Below, piece after piece: positions 15,744-23,104 of a stretch of DNA of 44,029 nucleotides. The DNA is from Marinilabilia sp. (GTDB taxonomy: Bacteria; Bacteroidota; Bacteroidia; Bacteroidales; Marinilabiliaceae): contig NZ_JADQBH010000139.1 in the NCBI RefSeq assembly GCF_016278715.1, positions 1-44,029 on the forward strand, read 5' to 3'. The position numbers and the translations under genes are program-made. Below the pieces are notes generated by a model. The model worked only from the letters and a program-made list of their open reading frames with translations. It did no database searches and was not told where the DNA came from. Numbering within the stretch: the first letter of the stretch is position 1; the number at the start of each line of letters is the position of its first letter.

Positions 15744-18728
15744 TTAAAATTCAACATTTACCCCAAAAACAAAAGATCTGGTTTGTGGATAAGTACCCCA
15801 GTCAATACCCTGTACAGCACCATTATTTCCCCATTGATTTACTTCAGGATCCATGCCGGAATAACCGGTAAGGGTCAAGAGATTGGTTGCAGTGAAATAA
15901 GGCTGAATACGTGAGATTCCCCAACGCTCTATCAGGCCACGGTTGAATTCGTAAGAAAGTGTAATGTCTTTCACTCTCAGGTAACTTCCATCCTCCACAA
16001 AATAAGACGAGGTCTTGATTTTGTAACCAGCTTTGGGCATATCGGTAATCTGACCCGGAATTCTCCAACGATCAAGTACAGCTGTTGATTGATTTTTAGC
16101 ATCATACATCCCCTCAGTCTCTATTCTTGATGCATTATAGATGTCGTTTCCATAACTTCCCTGAAGCAGAATATTCAAGGACAAGCCTTTGTACGACAGA
16201 GTATTTGTCATGCCATAAGTAAAATCAGGATTGGGATCTCCAATATAGGTACGATCGGTAGTTGAGAGAATGCCGTCTCCATTAACATCCCGGTACATTA
16301 ATTCCCCGGTTTCGGGGTCCACACCATCGCTGATATAACCATAGAACCCACCCAGTGAGCGTCCGGGTTCATTACGAACCGCATTTTCATTAACAAAATC
16401 ACTGGTAACGGCATAACTGTAAACCTTGGTTAATTGAAGGTTGGTCAGTTCATTTCGGTTAAATGAGATATTGAAATTAGTATCCCAGGAAAAATTGTTT
16501 CTATTCATATTACGGGAGTTAACCATAAATTCAAATCCTTTATTGGTCATTTCCCCTTCATTGCGGGTTATGGTACTGGCAGCAGCAGAACCTGAAGGCA
16601 AACCAGTCACCATCAACATATCAGTAGTTTTTTTATAATACCAGTCCATATTAAATGTGAGTCGGCTTCTCAACACCGTCAAATCCAGCCCCACATTGGT
16701 CTGTGTTGTGGTTTCCCAGGTAAGATCTGTATTTCTAAGGTTGGCCTGACTCAGGTTAACAGTGGCATTACTTTTTCCTTCTTCCCACCAGTTTTGACGT
16801 TGAATATTGTAACGTTCCAGGTAAGCATAATCACCTAGTCCAGACTGGTTACCGGTTTGGCCATAACCACCACGAAGTTTCAAGTCATCCAGCCAGGACA
16901 GACTCTCCATAAACGGTTCCGACGAAAGACGCCAGGCACCTGAGACCGAAGGGAAATATCCCCACCTGTGGTCAGGATGTAATTTAGACGATCCGTCGGC
17001 ACGCATATTCATGGTTATCAGGTATTTATCATCAAAATTATATCCCAAACGACCAAAATAAGACATTATAGTCCAGTCGGCCGAAAAAGTTCCATTTCCT
17101 TGAGATATTTTATTGGCAGCGTTGAGCGTTTTGATAGTTCCATCACGGAAGTGAGAAGCACTCTGATAACTCTGCGACCAGCGCGAAGTAGTCGCCGAAC
17201 TACCCATCATCAGGTCAAAATCATGACGTTCTAAGGACTTTTTATAACTAAAAATATTATCATAAATCATAACCGTTCCCAAACTACGATTATCATTTGC
17301 CTGTCCAAAATTGGATCTTCCCCATGCTGTTTTTATGGGATCAAGAAACGACACCTCATGTGTATAAGTACGATCGAGTGTAACGGTTGATTTAAAATTT
17401 AAGTCAGGTGTAAATGTAATTTCTGCTTTTCCGGTCGCCAGCAAACGCTGATTATTGGTCTGATTGTCTTCACTACGTGACATATTCTCCACCGGATGTG
17501 TAATATTCACCCCATAGAAATTATTATAGTACTGTTCAGGGTTTTCCTCACTCCAAACGGGTGCATAAGTCGGAGTATTTATCACGGATAAAACCACCCC
17601 GGCTCTGTTAGCCCCGGTTCCGGAAATAATTCCGTTTCCGGTATAGTCCGAGTAAGAGACATTGGCTCCCACTTTCAGCCAGGAGCGAATCTCATTTTCT
17701 ATGTTGGCTTTAAAATTGTATCGCTCAAAGAATGAAACTTTTACAACACCATCTTCCTTGCTGTAACCTCCTGAAATGTAATAATTGGTTTTATCATCTC
17801 CATTGGTGACAGACATCTGGTAATTGTGAGTCAGGGCCGTTTGATAAGTCTCATCATACCAATCAGTCCTGTCCGTAAGACTTTCCGGGAGATTCATATT
17901 CAGGCCCAAATCATCAATAAGGTCTCTATATTGAGAAACATTAAGGGGCTCAATGGTATTAGTAAGATCAGTCACGCCTACATGGCCATTGAAAGTGATT
18001 TTTGCAACTCCTGCCTGCCCGGATTTTGTGGTAATCATCACCACACCATTAGCAGCTCTGGATCCATAAATGGCAGCCGAAGAAGCATCCTTCAATATTT
18101 GCATACTCTCTATATCATTAGGTGTCAGATACGAGATATCGGTCATAGGAACCCCATCCACAACGTAAAGTGGATCATTGTTTCCATTCAGCGAGGTTGT
18201 CCCACGAACCCGGACAACCATCCCTGCACCAGGTGAACCGTTAGGCTTCATCACTGACACTCCTGCTGCACGTCCCTGAATAGCCTGGGCCACATTTGTT
18301 ATGGGCTTTTTATCCAATTCCTTTGTTGAAACACTGGATATAGAAGTTGTTACATCTTTCTTTTTAACAGATCCGTAGCCGATTACGACCAATTCATCCA
18401 GTGTAGCTATTTCTTCCTTCATCCGGATGTCAATCACAGAGCGACCATCAACATTTTCTTCCGTAGATTTCATGCCGATGAAAGAAAAAACCAAAACGGC
18501 ATCGGATGGCACTTCCAATGAGTATTGCCCATCCACATCAGTAATAGTACCCTTGGCAGTCCCCTTAATCACCACCGATGCTCCGGGGAGAGGCTCATCC
18601 ATTCCGTCAGTGATTGTTCCCCGGACGGTTAACTCCTGAGCAGAAAGTTGATGTAAGGGAAAAAAAAGACAACCTAACAGGAGAAAACTCCAGAATAAAT
18701 TACCTTTGAATAACTTCGCTTTTTTCAT
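15744..18728 (-). CDS. SusC/RagA-like TonB-dependent oligosaccharide transporter
   Basis: A 994-residue outer-membrane transporter of the SusC type, importing oligosaccharides with energy from TonB/ExbBD. A signal peptide (residues 1-31, ending QLSAQ) is followed by a carboxypeptidase-D-like regulatory domain (about 34-110: VRGTITDGMDEPLPGASV, ITDVDGQYSLEV). The TonB-box-like region and plug come next (DELVVIGYGSVKKKDVTTS, then VVRVRGTTSLNGNNDPLYVVDG and YGSRAANGVVMITTK), and then a 22-strand barrel ending in FVFGVNVEF with a terminal Phe. Length is normal. It is the first gene of the leftward PUL operon and is preceded by a long structured upstream region (18729-19505). The lack of FoxE/STN-type N-terminal extension means no anti-sigma signalling is evident. 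Confidence 0.96.
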   Translation of the reverse strand: MKKAKLFKGNLFWSFLLLGCLFFPLHQLSAQELTVRGTITDGMDEPLPGASVVIKGTAKGTITDVDGQYSLEVPSDAVLVFSFIGMKSTEENVDGRSVIDIRMKEEIATLDELVVIGYGSVKKKDVTTSISSVSTKELDKKPITNVAQAIQGRAAGVSVMKPNGSPGAGMVVRVRGTTSLNGNNDPLYVVDGVPMTDISYLTPNDIESMQILKDASSAAIYGSRAANGVVMITTKSGQAGVAKITFNGHVGVTDLTNTIEPLNVSQYRDLIDDLGLNMNLPESLTDRTDWYDETYQTALTHNYQMSVTNGDDKTNYYISGGYSKEDGVVKVSFFERYNFKANIENEIRSWLKVGANVSYSDYTGNGIISGTGANRAGVVLSVINTPTYAPVWSEENPEQYYNNFYGVNITHPVENMSRSEDNQTNNQRLLATGKAEITFTPDLNFKSTVTLDRTYTHEVSFLDPIKTAWGRSNFGQANDNRSLGTVMIYDNIFSYKKSLERHDFDLMMGSSATTSRWSQSYQSASHFRDGTIKTLNAANKISQGNGTFSADWTIMSYFGRLGYNFDDKYLITMNMRADGSSKLHPDHRWGYFPSVSGAWRLSSEPFMESLSWLDDLKLRGGYGQTGNQSGLGDYAYLERYNIQRQNWWEEGKSNATVNLSQANLRNTDLTWETTTQTNVGLDLTVLRSRLTFNMDWYYKKTTDMLMVTGLPSGSAAASTITRNEGEMTNKGFEFMVNSRNMNRNNFSWDTNFNISFNRNELTNLQLTKVYSYAVTSDFVNENAVRNEPGRSLGGFYGYISDGVDPETGELMYRDVNGDGILSTTDRTYIGDPNPDFTYGMTNTLSYKGLSLNILLQGSYGNDIYNASRIETEGMYDAKNQSTAVLDRWRIPGQITDMPKAGYKIKTSSYFVEDGSYLRVKDITLSYEFNRGLIERWGISRIQPYFTATNLLTLTGYSGMDPEVNQWGNNGAVQGIDWGTYPQTRSFVFGVNVEF

Positions 18729-19018
18729 GGTTTAATAATTAGTTTAACACAAACCTTTTTTACAATTTCTAATTTGTTGTTCGAGTCAAGTGTAAACAAC
18801 TCTTAAAATTGTAAAAGCGAAGTAAAATTTTCTCTGCCCCTTTTTAAAGAAAAGCGTTACATCATAGATACTCCACCCTGCCACCACAGGACTTCTTTTA
18901 TACGTCATTGAAACACAATCAACTCACGCAATGAATCTTACATCTATTTATGCTATAAGAAAGATAAATCAGATTAGAGAAGTTTGTATGGTACTTCCCG
19001 AAGGAGAAAAGAAATTTT

Positions 19019-19053
19019 TGAACAATAAATATCACTATTGTTCAGGAAACCTG
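19019..19053. repeat. Inverted repeats upstream of SusC operon
   Basis: TGAACAATA (19019-19027) and TATTGTTCA (19036-19044) are perfect 9-base arms around AATATCAC. The overlapping palindrome CAGG-AAA-CCTG lies at 19043-19053. They are candidates for a regulator operator or an RNA hairpin. Confidence 0.5.
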
Positions 19054-19099
19054 GAAAACAAAAATTAAAATTGCATCATCAAGCTTTCTTTAACCGGAG

Positions 19100-19169
19100 A
19101 CCAGGAATTAATTATTTCACATAAAACCGTGAATTAAATTATTCAGAATTGAGAAACTGAATTCCTGGT
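19100..19169. repeat. Nested inverted repeat upstream of SusC operon
   Basis: Outer arms ACCAGGAATT (19100-19109) and AATTCCTGGT (19160-19169) are perfect. An inner pair, TTATTTCAC (19112-19120) with GTGAATTAA (19129-19137), matches at 8 of 9 positions around ATAAAACC. The arrangement could form a cruciform or a structured leader. A weak T-rich stretch follows on the plus side. Confidence 0.5.
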
Positions 19170-19505
19170 TTTTCAAAAGAAATGTTCAGAGAAATAAAAA
19201 AGAAAAAAATCAGGAAGAAAAAAAGAAAACTACTCCTCATTTAAAGTCCTGTTGTATATGCAAAAAGAAAAACACACAATTACAACTGCCAATACCTTGC
19301 CAACTTCAAACTAACCCATCATAATGAGTTGCCTACGAAGAACCTTCAGAAATCAAAAGAAACAAGCGGATAACAGGTTTTTCGCAGATTAGAAAGAGTT
19401 GGATGCAACTCAGTGATAAAAAAATTGCGCCTTTGAGTCTCTGTGTTTAAGCTTTTATTACCGGCCTATTGTGGACTACAATACAAAAGAAAAAAAGACT
19501 AAGGC

Positions 19506-19892
19506 TTACAGAAACCTATTCACAACAGCGATAAGATCTTCTTTGCTCACTGGTTTTGTAATATAATCATTAAACCCGGACTCCATGATAGCCTCTCTGT
19601 CACCGGCCAGAGCAAAGGCAGTCTGTGCAATCAGCGGAATTGATTCATTGAAGGAACGAATTTCCCGTGCAGCTTCAATGCCGCTTTTTTCAGGCATTTT
19701 AATATCCATCAGCACCAGCATCACTTCGGGATGTTCACGTACAACGCTGACGGCTTCAACTCCGTTTTCGGCAATAATAACATTAAAGCCCTGACTGGAA
19801 AGAACCGCTTTAAAATAGGATGAACTTAATTTATCATCCTCTGCCAACAGAATGGTCGGTTTCACATCATTTTCTTTTGATGAATTCATCAT
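19506..19892 (-). CDS. Single-domain response regulator (CheY-like receiver)
   Basis: A 128-residue receiver domain from the ATG at 19892; the longer frame to 19949 adds 19 residues without family similarity. Acidic pocket residues are Asp19/Asp20 (LLAEDD), the phosphorylation site is Asp63 (LVLMDIKMPEKSG), the switch residue is Thr91 (IAQTAFA) and the conserved Lys is Lys113 (ITKPV). There is no output domain, so it should relay phosphate or act through protein contacts, as in multistep relays with hybrid kinases. No kinase lies beside it. The sequence with IAQTAFALAGDREA and ITKPVSKEDL is typical of receivers split from hybrid sensor kinases in Bacteroidetes. It lies upstream of the SusC operon on the same strand, but 777 bases away, so common transcription is doubtful. 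Confidence 0.92.
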   Translation of the reverse strand: MMNSSKENDVKPTILLAEDDKLSSSYFKAVLSSQGFNVIIAENGVEAVSVVREHPEVMLVLMDIKMPEKSGIEAAREIRSFNESIPLIAQTAFALAGDREAIMESGFNDYITKPVSKEDLIAVVNRFL

Positions 19893-20015
19893 TTGATTGT
19901 TTTTTTTCGGTACTGCAAGGTATAAAAAATTTGCATTTAACAGTCTCATTTTTACCTTGAAAACGTATTCATTACTTTTGTGCTAGAATAAAAAAAATAA
20001 AAAATTTATGAAATA

Positions 20016-20049
20016 TTTTTGCCCCATTATAAAAATTACCTTATATTTG
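20016..20049 (+). promoter_or_regulatory. Consensus Bacteroidetes promoter for a short transcript
   Basis: TTTTTG at 20016-20021 and TATATTTG at 20042-20049 match the known Bacteroidetes elements (TTTG and TAnnTTTG) with a 20-base spacer. Transcription should start about 5-8 bases later. No coding gene follows for more than 1 kb on this strand; instead a terminator begins at 20071. Confidence 0.75.
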
Positions 20050-20054
20050 TATCG

Positions 20055-20105
20055 GGTTAGGGTTAAGGTTAAAGGGTTGTCGGTTCTACCGGCAGCCCTT
20101 TTTTA
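20055..20105 (+). ncRNA. Candidate small RNA of about 50 nt
   Basis: From the predicted start near 20055, the transcript reads a G/T-rich telomere-like stretch (GGGTTAGGGTTAAGGTTAAA). It then folds into a 14-bp stem (20071-20084 with 20088-20101, two G-U pairs, 3-base loop) and ends in TTTTTTATTTT. There is no open reading frame. It lies between two minus-strand genes, the response regulator and the M48 protease, so it is not a leader of a plus-strand gene. It could pair with their mRNAs only if it overlaps long untranslated ends. Existence rests on the promoter and terminator alone; it has not been matched to a known RNA family. Confidence 0.55.
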
Positions 20106-20106
20106 T
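20071..20106 (+). terminator. Intrinsic terminator of the candidate small RNA
   Basis: AAAGGGTTGTCGGT (20071-20084) pairs with ACCGGCAGCCCTTT (20088-20101) including two G-U pairs and a TCT loop, followed by T residues. The minus strand has no T-run after the stem, so it acts in the plus direction. Confidence 0.85.
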
Positions 20107-20239
20107 TTTCTTATTTTTCTATCCAACCCGCCTCGTAAACACCTGACCTCTAACCAAAAACCACCAATGTAATAAAATACACCAGTGGTTCTTTTATTTC
20201 CTGCAACCGGTTTCAAAAAGATTCATGCAACGATTTGCC

Positions 20240-21046
20240 CTATGGTAAACTGTTTTTTAGTTCCTGATACCTTTCGGCAAAAACATCCCCCACGTTTCCT
20301 CCCAGATTTTGATGATGCTCATAAATTTTTTCAATACGATCCGATGGATTGGGGTGGGTCTGAAAATAGACCATCCAGTCGGGATTATCGGCTTCAGTTC
20401 CCATCTTTTCGAAGAAATAAGCCACACCTCTGGCATCCCAGTCCGTTTTGTAGAGATACCTGACAGCAGACTCATCTGCCTCATATTCGTCATCACGGCT
20501 AAAAGCCAGTGCGGTAGCCTGCCCCCCAAGTTGCAAAAGAAGATCTTCTACCACGGTAGTCTCCTCTCCTGCAATCACCGACAGTAAGGTTTGTACCCCA
20601 TACATTTTGGTCATTCGGTTGGTTGAATGCCTTTTGTCAGCATGAGCAAACTCATGAGCCATCACACCGGCGAGAGAAGCCTCATTGTCTAAAAACTTTA
20701 TCAATCCCGTATAATAAAAAGTAGTTCCACCCGGAACGGCAAATGCATTCAGGATATCTTGGTCGATAATGTAAACATCCCAATCAAATTCATCCGCATA
20801 TTTTATTTCACCCGTTGCCAAAAGCTTATCACGCATTTCTTCAATGTAGGCATAGGCTTCCGGATAGTCTCTCCTGCTGAGAATCGGATATTCCGATGGA
20901 TTGGCAAGAATCTCCTGGGTCATCTGTTCGCCAAATTCAACATCCTGATTCACGGTAAAAAGATTTATTTTTCCTTCCTCACAGGAAAGAGTCAATACTG
21001 AAAAAAACAGCATTACAGCAAACAGTTTAAAACTTCTATTTTTCAT
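20240..21046 (-). CDS. M48 family zinc metalloprotease, lipoprotein
   Basis: A 268-residue peptidase starting at the ATG at 21046, which gives a lipoprotein signal (FFSVLTLSC, Cys22); the longer frame to 21097 adds 17 residues ahead of it. The zinc site is complete: HEFAH (His131, Glu132, His135) and the downstream EYEADESAVRYL with Glu189 as third ligand. FAVPGGTTFYYTGLI (102-116) is the conserved M48 segment before the helix, and HPNPSDRIEKI (231-241) is the typical M48 C-terminal motif. Proteins of this type are BepA/LoiP-like periplasmic proteases that degrade misfolded outer-membrane proteins. No TPR domain is present. The gene stands alone and diverges from larE. Confidence 0.92.
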   Translation of the reverse strand: MKNRSFKLFAVMLFFSVLTLSCEEGKINLFTVNQDVEFGEQMTQEILANPSEYPILSRRDYPEAYAYIEEMRDKLLATGEIKYADEFDWDVYIIDQDILNAFAVPGGTTFYYTGLIKFLDNEASLAGVMAHEFAHADKRHSTNRMTKMYGVQTLLSVIAGEETTVVEDLLLQLGGQATALAFSRDDEYEADESAVRYLYKTDWDARGVAYFFEKMGTEADNPDWMVYFQTHPNPSDRIEKIYEHHQNLGGNVGDVFAERYQELKNSLP

Positions 21047-21186
21047 ATCAAAAAATTTGATTAACCCATCACACACAATTTCGCCAAAACAAAACAATTA
21101 TTAAACCAAAACCATGGAATTTTAAGAATTTTCCTTTATTTTTCCTACCTGTTTAGTAGTATAACTTAAGTTTAAAACACACCACA

Positions 21187-22035
21187 ATGATAAAGCATTT
21201 AAACAACACTAAATACGAAGAAGCAAAAAAATGGTTTAGAAATCACCCCAAGATTCTGGTTGCGCTTTCGGGAGGTGTCGATTCCTGTCTCGCAGCGTTT
21301 ATGGGCCGGCATTTCCTGGGCAAACCCAATCTTATTGCTGTGATCGGAGATTCTCCTGCGCTGAAACGCCGGGATTTACATCAGGCCAAGGATTTTTGTA
21401 TAACGCATGATATAAATTACCAGGTAATAGTGCCCGGAGAAATAGACGACCCCCGTTACAATTCCAATCCTGAAGACCGGTGTTTTTGGTGCAAAAATTC
21501 ACTCTACACAGGAATGAAAAAACTAAAGGAAGAGCAATTCCCTGACCATACCATTATCAACGGCAGCAACAAGAGTGATTTAGGCGATTACAGACCAGGG
21601 TTAAAAGCTGCTGACCAATACCAGGTATTAAGTCCGCTCGCGGATTGTGGTTTTGAAAAAGAAGATATCCGGGAAATTGCCAGTTATTTTAATCTGAAGG
21701 AGTGGAACAAACCGGCAAGTCCATGCCTGAGCAGCCGTTTTCCTTATGGTGAAAGTATTTCCATAGAAAAACTCAAAATGGTTGAAAGGGCTGAGGCATT
21801 AATAAACAGTCATGGTTTTGTCGACGTAAGGGCGCGATACCGTGGTGGACAAGTCAGCATTGAAGTTCCCAGTGAAGAGGTTGGCCGGTTGAGTGAAATT
21901 TTGCCCAACCTCAAACCCTCCTTGCAGGAAATAGGATTTTCGGATGCCTTTGCGGATAAAGAAGGCCTGGTATCAGGGAAACTTAACCGGGTACTCTTAA
22001 AAAGAGGAAGCAATTCTGAGGATTCGGCACAATAA
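21187..22035 (+). CDS. larE: ATP-dependent sacrificial sulfur transferase LarE
   Basis: A 282-residue PP-loop protein. The ATP pyrophosphatase motif SGGVDS is at 28-33, followed by CLAAFMGRHFLG. The sequence NKPASPCLSSRFPYG (174-188) carries Cys180, equivalent to the cysteine of LarE that gives up its sulfur when building the nickel-pincer nucleotide of lactate racemase-type enzymes. RCFWCK (98-103) supplies two more cysteines, as in many LarE proteins, some of which bind an iron-sulfur cluster instead of sacrificing the cysteine. The enzyme adenylates the pyridinium carboxylate and transfers sulfur in the cytoplasm. LarB, LarC and a LarA-type enzyme are not in the window, so partners must be elsewhere. 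The gene diverges from the M48 protease. Confidence 0.92.
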   Translation: MIKHLNNTKYEEAKKWFRNHPKILVALSGGVDSCLAAFMGRHFLGKPNLIAVIGDSPALKRRDLHQAKDFCITHDINYQVIVPGEIDDPRYNSNPEDRCFWCKNSLYTGMKKLKEEQFPDHTIINGSNKSDLGDYRPGLKAADQYQVLSPLADCGFEKEDIREIASYFNLKEWNKPASPCLSSRFPYGESISIEKLKMVERAEALINSHGFVDVRARYRGGQVSIEVPSEEVGRLSEILPNLKPSLQEIGFSDAFADKEGLVSGKLNRVLLKRGSNSEDSAQ

Positions 22036-22037
22036 CA

Positions 22038-22075
22038 ACCTGCCCCGGCAAAAAAGACCATTTGCCGGGGCAGGT
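22038..22075. terminator. Strong hairpin between larE and the T9SS protein gene
   Basis: A perfect 15-bp GC-rich stem (ACCTGCCCCGGCAAA at 22038-22052, TTTGCCGGGGCAGGT at 22061-22075) lies exactly in the 53-base gap between convergent genes. T-runs on either side are weak (CAATTCTTT on plus, TGTTATTG on minus), but position argues for a shared bidirectional terminator. Confidence 0.8.
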
Positions 22076-22088
22076 CAATTCTTTACCA

Positions 22089-22934
22089 TTACTTATGAAC
22101 AACCACAATACGTGTACAAGATTCCCGGCCCGAAACCGTCATCATCCGAACAAAATAAATCCCGTCTTTCAGATCATCTACAGAAACAGAGAACTCTTTT
22201 CCACCCGATAATTTTTTCTCTTTGACTTTAGTGCCAGCCATATTTATCAGTTCCACAGAATTCAGGGCATGCTCACCCCTGCCATAAATGAAATCTGAGG
22301 TGGGATTTGGCCAAAGTTCCACCTGGCTTTCTTCGGGTGCTTTGCTACTGTTGGCAACAAAGGAAGTCCATTCAAAATCATCTACCATGATTCTTTCCGT
22401 GCCCCGGGTAGGAGTCAGTCTGATAAGTATGTTATCGTTGCTGCTGTTGATGGTTCCTCCAAATGATTTCCATTCACTCAGGTCGTCCAGTGTTTCATTG
22501 GTTATCTGTGCCACCTCCACCCAGGTAACTCCTTCGTTAGTCGAGTATTCCAACTGGTAATATGGTCCGGGGTCATTATCCCAACGCCGGGTTTTCATGC
22601 TAAAAGTCCCCACACCTCCCGAAGCAATAGTAATGCGCCAGTCAACAGCGGTCACATCTTTGAGTTTCCATGCATAATTTCCCAGGGCTCCGGGCACACC
22701 ATCCTGGTTGCTACCTGTAATGCGGCAGGCTTCTCCGCCGGTGGCACGAAAAGTTCCGTCTTCGTAGGCATGATCAGTGGCATAACCGGAAATGTAAGTG
22801 CCACTTTCACTACGCACCCATTTATCATCATCATCAAAATCAATAGACGTCTGGGATTTGACAGTTAAAGAAAGGAAGAACAAAAGGAGGGAAATAGAAA
22901 TTACTTGTCGGAAAAGAGTAGAGTTTCTCATCAT
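22089..22934 (-). CDS. Secreted protein with type IX secretion C-terminal sorting domain
   Basis: A 281-residue secreted protein with signal peptide ending LSLTVKSQ (residue 28). The body (about 30-195) looks like a beta-sandwich, with SWEY-like aromatic pairs such as YYQLEYSTNEGVTWVEVAQI and DNILIRLTPTRG. The last 80 residues are a type A sorting domain: LWPNPTSDFIYG, VELINMAGTKVKEKKL, DLKDGIYFVRMMT and a basic end (RIVVVHK). This sends the protein through the Por/T9SS system for release or surface attachment, and shows that the organism has T9SS. No catalytic motif is recognised; it may be a binding or adhesion protein. A second ATG directly follows the first. Confidence 0.85.
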   Translation of the reverse strand: MMRNSTLFRQVISISLLLFFLSLTVKSQTSIDFDDDDKWVRSESGTYISGYATDHAYEDGTFRATGGEACRITGSNQDGVPGALGNYAWKLKDVTAVDWRITIASGGVGTFSMKTRRWDNDPGPYYQLEYSTNEGVTWVEVAQITNETLDDLSEWKSFGGTINSSNDNILIRLTPTRGTERIMVDDFEWTSFVANSSKAPEESQVELWPNPTSDFIYGRGEHALNSVELINMAGTKVKEKKLSGGKEFSVSVDDLKDGIYFVRMMTVSGRESCTRIVVVHK

Positions 22935-22968
22935 TTTTGGGTTTTAAGGGTTAAAAACTTATTTCATT

Positions 22969-22990
22969 AATGCTTAAGCATTTACGTAAA
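22969..22990. promoter_or_regulatory. Overlapping palindromes upstream of the T9SS protein gene
   Basis: AATGCTTAAGCATT (22969-22982) is a perfect 14-base palindrome, overlapped by the perfect TTTACGTAAA (22981-22990). They lie 35-56 bases upstream of the start codon, next to a TAAGTTTT near-match to the -7 element. This fits an operator, but no regulator is assigned. Confidence 0.35.
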
Positions 22991-23104
22991 AATAAGAAAA
23001 ACCATTAAAACTGTCAACAAAGACCTTAAAATCAAACGATTCCAAAATTTATTGAACCCAAAGCCACGCGACAGTCCAGCCCATTTACAGGCAATCAAAA
23101 AAAA

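Larger units (their letters stand above)
18729..19505. promoter_or_regulatory. Long upstream region of the SusC operon with stacked inverted repeats
   Basis: 777 bases without a credible gene separate SusC from the response regulator upstream on the same strand. The region holds a 9-bp perfect inverted repeat at 19019-19044, a CAGG-AAA-CCTG palindrome at 19043-19053 and a larger nested inverted repeat at 19100-19169. Near 19425-19450 (read on the minus strand) is a GCAAAG-like heptad segment of the kind also seen near 2011. A TAnnCTTG-like match to the -7 element lies close to SusC (TACACTTG on the minus strand, near 18788), but no -33 match is clear. Confidence 0.5.
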
